From: Candidatus Rokuibacteriota bacterium
GTDB taxonomy: Bacteria > Methylomirabilota > Methylomirabilia > Rokubacteriales > CSP1-6
Assembly: GCA_003220335.1 (NCBI GenBank)
Contig: QHSB01000259.1
Span: 1 to 34,594 of the forward strand
Direction: 5' to 3'
Length of the DNA stretch: 34,594 nt
Below, in pieces: positions 25,144-32,365 of this stretch (within the stretch, counting starts at the first letter, position 1; every line of letters starts with the position of its first letter). Made by a program: the position numbers and the translations under genes. The notes beneath the pieces were generated by a model. The model had not been told where the DNA came from. It ran no database searches and saw only the letters and a list, made by a program, of their open reading frames with translations.

Positions 25144-25734
25144 GTGGCGCGCATCACCCTTCGTCCGCTGCGGAGAATCGACATCGCCATCGTCCGGCGC
25201 CTCCTTCATCTCTATCTCTACGATCTGGGCGGCGAGCGCTGGGACGTTGAGGCGGACGGCGCCTACGGTTCTCCCGGCTGGCACCGTCGATTCTGGCGGC
25301 GGCGCGGGAGCCACCACTTCATCGTCCGCGTGGGGGGCCGGCCCGCGGGATTCGCGCTGGTGCGCGACCACGCCGACTTCGCGGGCACGGACGCTACCGA
25401 GATCAGCGAGTTCTTCGTGCTGCGGAAGTATCGCCGCCGCGGCGTGGGCACGCGTGTCGCGCTCGCCCTGTTCGCGCGCTTTCCCGGACGGTGGGAGGTG
25501 GCGGTGATCACGTGGAACCCCGCGCGGCGCTTCTGGCGCGCCGTGATCCGGCGCGCGGCCGTCGGCGGTGTCGTCGCGCGTCGCCGCCGCCGCGGCGACC
25601 TCACGTTCGTCGTCTGGCACTTTGCCACCACGCGTCCGCCCGCCCCTGCGCGCGCCGTCAGCCGCGCCGCCCGACGGAGACGCTCGGGTGGCCGGCGATC
25701 CAGAAGCGCAGGGGCAGGTCCCTCGAGCGCGTGA
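25144..25734 (+). CDS. GNAT-family N-acetyltransferase
   Basis: This is a GNAT domain of about 155 residues. ITLRPLRRIDIAIVRRLLHLYLYDL is the N-terminal part. Acetyl-CoA binding follows at EISEFFVLRKYRRRGVGTRVALALFARF, with NPARRFWRAVI after it. The amine substrate is unknown. Start GTG 25144. After about residue 165 the sequence becomes Arg/Ala/Ser-rich without family similarity, because the frame reads 77 bp into the convergent glycosylase gene. The conserved domain ends near WHFATTRPP. Confidence 0.8.
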   Translation: MARITLRPLRRIDIAIVRRLLHLYLYDLGGERWDVEADGAYGSPGWHRRFWRRRGSHHFIVRVGGRPAGFALVRDHADFAGTDATEISEFFVLRKYRRRGVGTRVALALFARFPGRWEVAVITWNPARRFWRAVIRRAAVGGVVARRRRRGDLTFVVWHFATTRPPAPARAVSRAARRRRSGGRRSRSAGAGPSSA

Positions 25735-26242
25735 TGCCGACGCGCGGCCCGCGCGCGATCGTGAAGTCGCGCGGCCGGCCGGGCGGCAGGATCACGAGGG
25801 GCCCCCGCGTGAGGTCGGCGCCGTTGTCGCGCAGCGACAGCCCGAGCGCCTGCGTGAGGTTGCCGGGACCGCTGGCCAGCCGGCGCGCGGCGACGCTCAC
25901 GCCGCGCCGGCGCGCCATCGTCGTCACGCCCTCGAGCGGCTCCAGCGCGCGGATCAGCACGCAGCCCGGGCGGCCCGCGGGGTTGGTGATCGCGTTCAGA
26001 CAGTGGTGGAGACCGTAGTTGAGGTAGACGTAGGCGTGGCCGCCCGCGCCGTAGAAGAGCGCGTGGCTGCCCGGACGGAAGGCGGCGTGCGAGGCTTCGT
26101 CCTCGGGGCCCAGGTACGCCTCCACCTCGACGATGCGCCCCGCCGTCGGCGCGCGGCCGCGGCGCGAGACGACGATGCAGCCGAGGAGGTCGCGCGCGAC
26201 GGCGGGCGCGGGGCGGAGGTAGAAAGCGCGGGGGAGCGGCTT
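25658..26242 (-). CDS. 3-methyladenine DNA glycosylase (AAG/MPG family), start codon unclear
   Basis: This base-excision repair enzyme removes alkylated purines. VEAYLGPEDEASHA holds the catalytic Glu region. It is followed by LFYGAGGHAYVYLNYGLHHCLNAI, VLIRALEPLEG, SGPGNLTQALG and PLRFWIAGHPSVS, a clear match to human-type AAG. The first usual start codon is GTG 26125. Family homology continues upstream as KPLPRAFYLRPAPAVARDLLGCIVVSRRG, up to the threonine synthase stop, with no ATG, GTG or TTG in frame. I extend the feature to 26242, where homology begins. A start at 26125 would lose the first strands of the fold. Confidence 0.72.
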   Translation of the reverse strand, partial: KPLPRAFYLRPAPAVARDLLGCIVVSRRGRAPTAGRIVEVEAYLGPEDEASHAAFRPGSHALFYGAGGHAYVYLNYGLHHCLNAITNPAGRPGCVLIRALEPLEGVTTMARRRGVSVAARRLASGPGNLTQALGLSLRDNGADLTRGPLVILPPGRPRDFTIARGPRVGITRSRDLPLRFWIAGHPSVSVGRRG

Positions 26243-27467
26243 ACGCGCGGGCGAGCCGCTCCCGCACGAGGCGGGCGAGCGAGTCGTAGTCGAACGCCGT
26301 CGCCGATCGGCTCGGCGGCGCCGCCTCGGTCTTGAGTCCCGTCTCGCTCACGATCGCGCAGTAGGACTGCGCGGGGTCGAGCTCGTTCGCGGCGAGCATC
26401 TTGCCGAGCACCGCCAGCGTCGCCACCCCTGTCGGTCCGGCCCAGATGCCTTCGGTGCGCGCCAGAGTCCGCTGCGTCTCGAGGATCTCCTCGTCCTCGG
26501 CATCGCCGGCGGCACCGTGGCCCTCGCGCAGCAGCCGCAGCACCCACTCGCCCTTGCGTCCGGGATTGCCGGCCGCCAGTCCCTCCGCCACCGTGTAGCC
26601 GATCTTCAGCGGCTCGAGGGGTCGGCCGCCGCGGAACGCGCGCGAGATCGCGTTGGCGCGCGTCGCCTGCGCGGCGACCATCCGCGGCACGCGCGGGATG
26701 AAGCCCGCACGGTGCATCTCGCGGAAACCCCGCGCGGCCGCGATGAACGTCTCGCCGACGGCGACCGGCGCGACGACGACGTCGGGCGGGCGCCAGCCGC
26801 TCTGCTCGGCGATCTCGTAGGCGATCGTCTTCTTGCCCTCGTGCTTGTAGGCGTTGCGCGAGGCGCCGCAGTCGAAGAAGAGGCGCGATTCCACGAGCCG
26901 GTCCCAGTGCGCGATGAGGTCGTCGTAGACGCCCTCGTAGAGGACGAGGTCGGCGGTGGTCGCGGCCATGTGCAGGAGCTTCGGCGCCGAGGCGCGCGCG
27001 TAGGCGAAGATCAGCGAGCGGAGACCCGCGCGCGCCGAGTAGGCGGCGATCGAGGAGCCGGCGTTGCCGCTCGACACGACGGAGGTCGCCGTGAAGCCGA
27101 ACTGGAGCGCGGCCGCCACGCCGGTCGCGGACGAGCGGTCCTTCACGGTGCCCGTGGGGTTGGCGCCCTCGAACTTGATGGCCAGGCTGCGTACGCCGAG
27201 CCGCTTGGCCAGCCGGGGACAGTCGAGCAGCGGCGTGCCGCCCTCGCCGAGCGTCACGCGATGCGCGGGGTCGGCGATCGGCAGCACCGGCGCGTAGCGC
27301 CAGAGGCCGCCACCCGTGAGGGCGGCCGGGCCGCGCGCGCGCAGGACGTCGAGATCGTAGGAGAGCTCGAGGAGACCGTGGCACTTCTCGCACTCGAGCC
27401 GGTAGCCGAGCGGATGGACGGTGCCGCAGTCGATGCAGGTCAGCTCGCGGGCGAGGCAATCCGTCAT
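26241..27467 (-). CDS. thrC: Threonine synthase (PLP-dependent)
   Basis: This 408-aa fold-type II PLP enzyme converts O-phosphohomoserine to threonine. An N-terminal zinc ribbon (CIDCGTVHPLGYRLECEKCHG) is typical of the archaeal/plant-like class of ThrC. The PLP Lys is in FEGANPTGTVKDRSSA, with VSSGNAGSSIAAYSARAG binding phosphate and GIWAGPTGVATLA near the C-terminus. The track ORF extends to 28814, but that part is a shadow. ATG 27467 overlaps the glycosyltransferase stop by 4 bp (ATGA). No other threonine genes are adjacent, so a related PLP lyase is not excluded. Confidence 0.87.
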   Translation of the reverse strand: MTDCLARELTCIDCGTVHPLGYRLECEKCHGLLELSYDLDVLRARGPAALTGGGLWRYAPVLPIADPAHRVTLGEGGTPLLDCPRLAKRLGVRSLAIKFEGANPTGTVKDRSSATGVAAALQFGFTATSVVSSGNAGSSIAAYSARAGLRSLIFAYARASAPKLLHMAATTADLVLYEGVYDDLIAHWDRLVESRLFFDCGASRNAYKHEGKKTIAYEIAEQSGWRPPDVVVAPVAVGETFIAAARGFREMHRAGFIPRVPRMVAAQATRANAISRAFRGGRPLEPLKIGYTVAEGLAAGNPGRKGEWVLRLLREGHGAAGDAEDEEILETQRTLARTEGIWAGPTGVATLAVLGKMLAANELDPAQSYCAIVSETGLKTEAAPPSRSATAFDYDSLARLVRERLARA

Positions 27468-28456
27468 CGGACGCCGAAGCGGTCGTGCAGCGCCGCCAGC
27501 ATCTCGTCGACGCGGTGGCTCAGGGTGTGCTCGGCCAGCGCACGGCGTCGCGCATTCTCGCCGATGGCGCGCGCCTCCTCCGGCCGCGCCAGGAAATGGT
27601 CGAGCAGCCGGCGGAGCTCGCCGAGATCGCGGTAGACGAGCAGCTCGTCGCCCGGTTTGAAGAGCGGCGACAGCTCGTCCTTCGCGTCCACCACCTGGCA
27701 GGCGCCCGACGCCGCCAGCTCGAACGTCCGCGTGTTCACTCCGACGATGTCGTTCATCGGATGGTGGTGGTTCAGCGAGATCGTGGAGCCCGAGTACACG
27801 CAGAGCTTGTCGTGGCCGAACACGGGTCCGCCCGCCACGAGGCCGCGCACGACGGGATCGGGAGTGCGGCCCCAGCCGGCACCCCAGAGGCGCAGCGGCG
27901 CGTCGGCCAGCTCGCGCACGAAGCGCTCGCGATAGTCGTACCGGCTGCCCACGAACGACAGCGGCGTCGAGAAGCGCCGCGTCTCCTCCGGCGAGAGCAC
28001 CACCGGGTGGTGCTGGGCCGGCACGCAGTACATCGGCAGATAGTGCAGGTTGCGCAGCCCGACCTGCTGCAGGCTGCGCATCGCGTAGCGCTCCTTGGTG
28101 AAGAAGACGTCGTACGCCTCGATGCAGCCGAACGGGATCATCCACAGCGGGTTGTCGGGGAAGAAGTTGACGAACAGGGTGTTGCCGCGCGCCTTCACGC
28201 GCCGGATGAAATTGGGCGTGATGGGACCGCCCTTGATGACGAGCACGACATCGGGACGCCACGACGAGCACGCGCGCTCGAGCAGGCGCAGGATCCAGAG
28301 CTGGTAGGCGGCCTTCGTCGACTTGTTCTTGTAGAGCGCGTTGTCGCGCCGGTACTCGAAGAGCCGCACCGTGTGACCGCGCGCGGCGAGCTCCTCGCCA
28401 AAATCGACGCCCATGAGGCCGGCGCGATTGAACGGAAGCACGACGAGCCAACGCAC
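27464..28456 (-). CDS. CgeB-like glycosyltransferase
   Basis: This 330-aa protein resembles the CgeB family of GT-B-type glycosyltransferases. The N-terminal Rossmann half has LVVLPFNRAGLMGVDFGEELAARGHTV, RPDVVLVIKGGPI and FVNFFPDNPLW. The C-terminal half has GSTISLNHHHPMNDIVGVNTRTFELAASGACQVVDAKDELSPLFKPGDELLVY, the CgeB signature region. It may glycosylate a surface polymer or protein; no partner genes show which. Start GTG 28456; it is the first gene of its operon and is divergent from the ABC permease. Confidence 0.8.
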   Translation of the reverse strand: MRWLVVLPFNRAGLMGVDFGEELAARGHTVRLFEYRRDNALYKNKSTKAAYQLWILRLLERACSSWRPDVVLVIKGGPITPNFIRRVKARGNTLFVNFFPDNPLWMIPFGCIEAYDVFFTKERYAMRSLQQVGLRNLHYLPMYCVPAQHHPVVLSPEETRRFSTPLSFVGSRYDYRERFVRELADAPLRLWGAGWGRTPDPVVRGLVAGGPVFGHDKLCVYSGSTISLNHHHPMNDIVGVNTRTFELAASGACQVVDAKDELSPLFKPGDELLVYRDLGELRRLLDHFLARPEEARAIGENARRRALAEHTLSHRVDEMLAALHDRFGVR

Positions 28457-28486
28457 GGCCCGTAGCGTAGCACACGGCGGCGGCGG

Positions 28487-28492
28487 TACGAT
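28487..28492 (+). promoter_or_regulatory. Possible -10 element upstream of the importer permease
   Basis: TACGAT ends 8 nt before ATG 28501. No Shine-Dalgarno is seen between them, while the next gene of the operon has a strong one. This fits a leaderless first gene. Taken alone it is weak. Confidence 0.25.
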
Positions 28493-28500
28493 GGCGCCCC

Positions 28501-29259
28501 ATGACCGCGCGCGGGTTCTGGCGGCTGCTTCCGTCGCTCGTCGTCTTCGCCGCGCTGCTGGCGGCGTGGCAGGCGGCCGGCCCGCTCTTCGGCGTGCGCG
28601 AGTACCTGCTGCCGGGCCCGCTCGCCGTCGCGCGCGCGCTCGCCAACTTCTCGGTGCCGTGGCACCGCCACCTCTGGGTCACCACGCTCGAGATCCTCGG
28701 CGGCTTCGCGCTCGCGGGTGCCGCCGGGGTCGCGCTCGGCATCGCGGTGGCGTGGTCGCCGCTGGCCGCGCGGGCGCTGATGCCGTTTCTCGTCTTCGTC
28801 AACACGCTGCCCAAGGTCGCGGTGGCGCCGCTGTTCCTGTTGTGGCTGGGCTACGGCATCCTGCCGAACGTGCTGATCGCGGCGCTGATCGGGTTCTTCC
28901 CGGTCGTCATCAACACCGCGGTCGGCCTCACGCAGGTGGACGAGGAGCTGCTCGACCTCGGCCGCGTCTTCGGCGCGCCGGCCTGGAAGGTGTTCCTGAC
29001 CATCCGGCTGCCCAACGCGCTGCCCTACGTGCTCTCCGCGCTCAAGATCACCGCCACCGCCGCCGTCGTCGGCGCCATCGTCGGCGAGTTCGTCGCCTCG
29101 CAGGCCGGGCTCGGCATGGTGATCGTGAACGCGCAAACCAATCTCAACACCCCGGTCGCCTTCGCCGCGCTCGTGTGGATCTCCGTCGTCGGCCTGCTCC
29201 TCTATGGAGCTGTCGGCCTCGCCGCGCGGCGTTGGGCGCCCTGGGCCGACACCACGTGA
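28501..29259 (+). CDS. ABC importer permease (SsuC/TauC/ThiX-like)
   Basis: This 252-aa inner-membrane permease has about six membrane segments. YLLPGPLAVARAL near the N-terminus and the conserved EAA loop (LLDLGRVFGAPAWKVFLTIRLPNALPYVLSALKI) are typical of the nitrate/sulfonate/taurine/HMP uptake family. It is the first gene of a three-gene importer with the binding protein and ATPase. The binding-protein ATG follows its stop by 10 bp. Confidence 0.88.
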   Translation: MTARGFWRLLPSLVVFAALLAAWQAAGPLFGVREYLLPGPLAVARALANFSVPWHRHLWVTTLEILGGFALAGAAGVALGIAVAWSPLAARALMPFLVFVNTLPKVAVAPLFLLWLGYGILPNVLIAALIGFFPVVINTAVGLTQVDEELLDLGRVFGAPAWKVFLTIRLPNALPYVLSALKITATAAVVGAIVGEFVASQAGLGMVIVNAQTNLNTPVAFAALVWISVVGLLLYGAVGLAARRWAPWADTT

Positions 29260-29269
29260 GGAGGTCTCC

Positions 29270-30271
29270 ATGAAGCGCCTCGCCGCCATGCTCGCGGCCG
29301 TACACGTCCTGGCCGCGACGGACGCGCCCGTCGCGCAGCCGACGCAGAAGCTGGTCTTCGCCCTGAACTGGTTCGCCGTCGGCGACCACGCCGCGTACTG
29401 GGTGGCGCTCGACAAGGGGTACTACAAATCGCGCGGTCTCGACGTCGAGCTGCAGAACTCCAAGGGCTCGGGCGATTCCATCGCCAAGGTCGACACCAAC
29501 CGCGCCGACGTCGGCCTGGCCGACGCCGTCGTCGTCATCCCCCGGGTGGCGCAGGGGGCCCGGATCAAGATCGTCGGCGCCGTCTTCGACAACACACCGC
29601 TGAACATCTGGACGCGCAAGGACACCGGCATCACGCGGCCCAAGGACCTCGAGGGCAAGATCCTGGCCGCGCCGCCCGGCGACTCGCAGCGGCAGCTGTT
29701 CCCGGCCTTCGCCAGAGTCAACGGCGTCGACGCGTCCAAGGTGACCTGGCTCACCATCGAGCCCGCCGCGAAGTTCGTGGCGCTGGCCGAGAAGCGTGCC
29801 GACGCCGTCCCCGACTACACCACGGGTCAGCCGTTCTGGGAGAAGGCCGTCGGCAAGGACAACCTCGTGGCCATGCCGTGGCACAAGTACGGGTTCGACA
29901 CCTACTCGATGTCGATCTTCACGAGCGACAAGACGTTGGCCGAGCGGCCAAAGGTCCTGCGCGACTTCCTGGCCGCGTCGTATCTGGGCTGGCGTGACGT
30001 GATGGCCGACCCGAAGGCCGCGCTGGAGATCTTCAAGAAGCGCGTGCCCGACATCGACCTGGCGCTGATCGAGCCCAACATGCTGCTGGGCCTCGAGCTG
30101 ATGCGCACCGAGCGCTACGCGAAGAACGGCATCGGCTGGATGGACCGCGGCAAGATGTGCGGCACCGTGGAGTTCATCAACACCTACATGCCGGACATGC
30201 CGCGCAAGGTCGGCTGCGACGAGGTCTTCACCAACGACTTCCTGACGAAGGTCGAGCCGCCGAAGAAGTGA
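29270..30271 (+). CDS. ABC substrate-binding protein (NMT1/THI5/SsuA-like)
   Basis: This is a periplasmic binding protein of 333 aa, with a signal peptide to about residue 23 (cleaved near PVAQP). FALNWFAVGDHAAYWVALDKGYYKSRGLDVEL is the typical NMT1/ThiY opening. ADVGLADAVVVIPRVAQGA and RPKDLEGKILAAPPGDS follow, and near the C-terminus KMCGTVEFINTYM. Possible ligands are thiamine pyrimidine precursors, sulfonates or aromatic acids; no thiamine gene or TPP riboswitch is adjacent. Start ATG 29270 has a strong GAGGAGG ribosome site. The stop overlaps the ATPase start. Confidence 0.86.
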   Translation: MKRLAAMLAAVHVLAATDAPVAQPTQKLVFALNWFAVGDHAAYWVALDKGYYKSRGLDVELQNSKGSGDSIAKVDTNRADVGLADAVVVIPRVAQGARIKIVGAVFDNTPLNIWTRKDTGITRPKDLEGKILAAPPGDSQRQLFPAFARVNGVDASKVTWLTIEPAAKFVALAEKRADAVPDYTTGQPFWEKAVGKDNLVAMPWHKYGFDTYSMSIFTSDKTLAERPKVLRDFLAASYLGWRDVMADPKAALEIFKKRVPDIDLALIEPNMLLGLELMRTERYAKNGIGWMDRGKMCGTVEFINTYMPDMPRKVGCDEVFTNDFLTKVEPPKK

Positions 30272-31035
30272 TCGTCCTCGACCGGGTCGGCGTGACCTAC
30301 CAGGCCGAGTCCGGCCCGGTCGAGGCGCTGCGCGACGTCGGCTTCGGCGTCGGCCGCGGCGAGCTGCTGGCGCTGGTGGGCCCGTCGGGTTGCGGCAAGT
30401 CCACGCTCCTGCGCGTCGTGGCCGGGCTGCGTCGGCCGACCCACGGCGCCGTCGAGGTGGACGGCCGCGTGGTGACGGGACCGATTCCCGCCGTGGGCAT
30501 GGTGTTCCAGGCGCCCGTCCTCTTGAGGTGGCGCACCGTGCGCGACAACGTCCTGCTGCCGGCCGAGCTGGCCGGACTCGAGCGTCGGCGTTATCGCGAG
30601 CGTGCGGACTACCTGCTCCGCCTGGTCGGCCTCGGCGGCTTCGCCGACCGGTTGCCGCGCGAGCTGTCCGGCGGCATGCAGCAGCGGGCGGCGATCTGCC
30701 GCGCGCTGCTGCTGGACCCGCCCCTGCTCCTGATGGACGAGCCGTTCGGCGCGCTCGACGCGATGACGCGCGACGAGATGAATCTCGAGCTGCTGCGCGT
30801 GTGGGGCGAGCCCGCCGCCGCGCGCAAGACCGTGCTCTTCGTCACGCACTCGATCCCCGAGGCGGTGTTCCTGGCCGACCGCGTGGTCGTGATGTCCCCG
30901 CGGCCGGGACGCGTGGCGCGCGTCGTCGACGTCCCGCTGCCACGCCCGCGGACGCCGGCCACGCGCGCGGCGCCGCAATTCGGCGCCCTGGCCCTCGAGA
31001 TCCACGAAACCCTGGTCAGCGCGACCGCGGGTTAG
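30268..31035 (+). CDS. ABC importer ATP-binding protein (SsuB/TauB/ThiZ-like)
   Basis: This is an ATPase of 255 aa. Walker A GPSGCGKST is near residue 38, Q-loop MVFQAPVLLRWRTV, signature LSGGMQQRAAICRAL, Walker B LLLMDEPFGALDAMTR and H-loop VTHSIPEAVFLADRVVVMSPRPG. The last motif is specific to the nitrate/sulfonate/taurine/HMP import group. Start GTG 30268 overlaps the binding-protein stop by 4 bp. It is the last gene of the importer operon; a tandem GC-rich repeat follows. Confidence 0.9.
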   Translation: MIVLDRVGVTYQAESGPVEALRDVGFGVGRGELLALVGPSGCGKSTLLRVVAGLRRPTHGAVEVDGRVVTGPIPAVGMVFQAPVLLRWRTVRDNVLLPAELAGLERRRYRERADYLLRLVGLGGFADRLPRELSGGMQQRAAICRALLLDPPLLLMDEPFGALDAMTRDEMNLELLRVWGEPAAARKTVLFVTHSIPEAVFLADRVVVMSPRPGRVARVVDVPLPRPRTPATRAAPQFGALALEIHETLVSATAG

Positions 31036-31061
31036 ATGATGGGCGGGCGGCTAGAGGCGAC

Positions 31062-31200
31062 TTCGAGACGCGGCACGGGTCCCCCGGGCCGCGGCGAGCG
31101 CTGGGGGGTTTGGGGGGCGGGGGCGATTTCGAGACGCGGCACGGCTTTGCCGGGCCGCGGCGAGCGCTGGGGGGTTTGGGGGGCCATTTCGGGGCCCCCC
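31062..31200 (+). repeat. GC-rich dispersed intergenic element, copy 3 (tandem, with hairpin)
   Basis: Two units with a 66-bp period begin TTCGAGACGCGGCACGG at 31062 and 31128. They share about 55 nearly identical bases (CCGCGGCGAGCGCTGGGGGGTTTGG). Only the second ends in the hairpin GGGGGGCC-ATTTCGG-GGCCCCCC at 31178-31200, matching copy 1. The element fills the space between the convergent importer operon and the DHOD-like gene and could act as a bidirectional terminator or barrier. G-runs on the plus strand are long (G6, G6, G5). Confidence 0.72.
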
Positions 31201-31206
31201 ATGTAA

Positions 31207-32196
31207 TCAGGCCACGGCGGCGGCGCGGAGCTGGCGGAAGCGCACGCCGAAGAGCGGATCGAACAGCGCGGTGGTGGCGATCAGCGCGGCGTCGGCCCCC
31301 TCGCGCAGCAGGTGATCGGCGCGCTCGACGGTGGTGATGCCGCCGACGGCGAGGATCGCGCGATCCCAGGCGCCGGCCTTCCGCCACGACAGCATCTCCT
31401 CGATCTGCCGCGAGGCGAGCGGCCACGTGTCGGCGCCCACGATGGTCGCGCGGTCGCGCCCGGCGCCCTCGAACGCTGCGTTGCCCTCCTCGTCGACCAC
31501 GCGACGGCGCACGCCGTGCGTCATGACGAAGCCGCTCGCCCACGAGGCGAGCTTGGTGGCGGTCTCGTGCAGGATCCGGGGCGTGCGGAACACGCCGACC
31601 TTCGCGAGCACCGGCTTGGGCATCGTCGTGCGCACGCGATAGAGGATCTGCGCGGCGAGCGGGATGTTCTCGTAGATGAGCTGCGGCTGCTCGGCGAACG
31701 GATCGGGCACGGCGAGGTGCACCTCGATCGCGTCGCCGCCCGCCTCGGCCGCCCACGCCGCGCAGCGCGCGTAGTCCTGCACGAGCTGCTCGGTGTCCAT
31801 GCCCGGCGCCCACGTCCCGACCACGCTCACGATGAGCACCTGGCCCGACCCGATCCGATCCTTCGCGCGGCGCACATCTCTACGCCAGACTTCCGGCTCG
31901 ACGGACGGGATGCCGAGCGAGACGGCGAGCGTCGGCTGGCTCTCGATCTGCGTCCGCCGCGTGGCGATCGCCGCGTGCTCGCGGTTCTCGACGGGGCGGA
32001 TGTTCGGCAGGGCATGCGCCGGCATCGCCATGGAGCGGACCGTCTTGTACGTCAGCACGTCGAAGCCGATGCGCGAGTACGCCTCGACCCACTTGCTGTT
32101 CAGCAGCGGGCCGGCGGCGATGCCGATCGGCGAGTTCAGGTGGTGATCGAGGAACTTACCGCCGGGGCCCGAGGGCACGCGACGGACGCGCGGCAA
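31207..32196 (-). CDS. Dihydroorotate dehydrogenase-like FMN barrel protein
   Basis: This is a TIM-barrel flavoprotein of at least 329 aa. NSPIGIAAGPLLNSKWVEAYSRIGFDVLTYKTVRS matches the DHOD N-terminal region. IEVHLAVPD and AVGGITTVERADHLLREGADAALIATTALFDP form the FMN phosphate site. No other pyrimidine genes are near, so orotate formation is not certain. The only usual start is TTG 32196. The frame stays open upstream and reads IYRVDRSYSWNYSHSPT before it, which looks like the real N-terminus. The better start may be ATC at 32247-32245. Confidence 0.75.
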   Translation of the reverse strand: MPRVRRVPSGPGGKFLDHHLNSPIGIAAGPLLNSKWVEAYSRIGFDVLTYKTVRSMAMPAHALPNIRPVENREHAAIATRRTQIESQPTLAVSLGIPSVEPEVWRRDVRRAKDRIGSGQVLIVSVVGTWAPGMDTEQLVQDYARCAAWAAEAGGDAIEVHLAVPDPFAEQPQLIYENIPLAAQILYRVRTTMPKPVLAKVGVFRTPRILHETATKLASWASGFVMTHGVRRRVVDEEGNAAFEGAGRDRATIVGADTWPLASRQIEEMLSWRKAGAWDRAILAVGGITTVERADHLLREGADAALIATTALFDPLFGVRFRQLRAAAVA

Positions 32197-32299
32197 GGTA
32201 GGCGAGTGACTGTAATTCCACGAGTACGACCGATCGACGCGGTAGATGGCCTGCGCGATGACCCTTCACTCCCCACACGCGAAGTCAGCGGCAACCGCC

Positions 32300-32308
32300 A
32301 GTATATCA
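32300..32308 (-). promoter_or_regulatory. Possible extended -10 promoter of the DHOD-like gene
   Basis: On the minus strand TGATATACT is an extended -10 (TGn then TATACT), in an AT-richer stretch between the LLM and DHOD-like genes. The predicted start near 32293 leaves about 46 nt before the ATC codon at 32247. The -35 region is weak, as is allowed for extended -10 promoters. Confidence 0.4.
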
Positions 32309-32365
32309 AATAGTTACGGCGCATGCCCGGCTTTTGGTCCGACCGAAATTCGCTCGTAATGTCGC

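Noticed and set aside
28457-28500. TPP riboswitch ahead of the NMT1-type importer
   Set aside because: The gap is only 44 bp and lacks the conserved TPP aptamer core.
27468-28814. N-terminal extension of the threonine synthase ORF and overlapping long ORFs
   Set aside because: This part is out of frame with the clear CgeB-like gene on the same strand. Threonine synthase homology begins at 27467.
31062-31200. CRISPR array
   Set aside because: Only two units of 66 bp are seen, nearly identical throughout with no unique spacers, and no cas genes occur.
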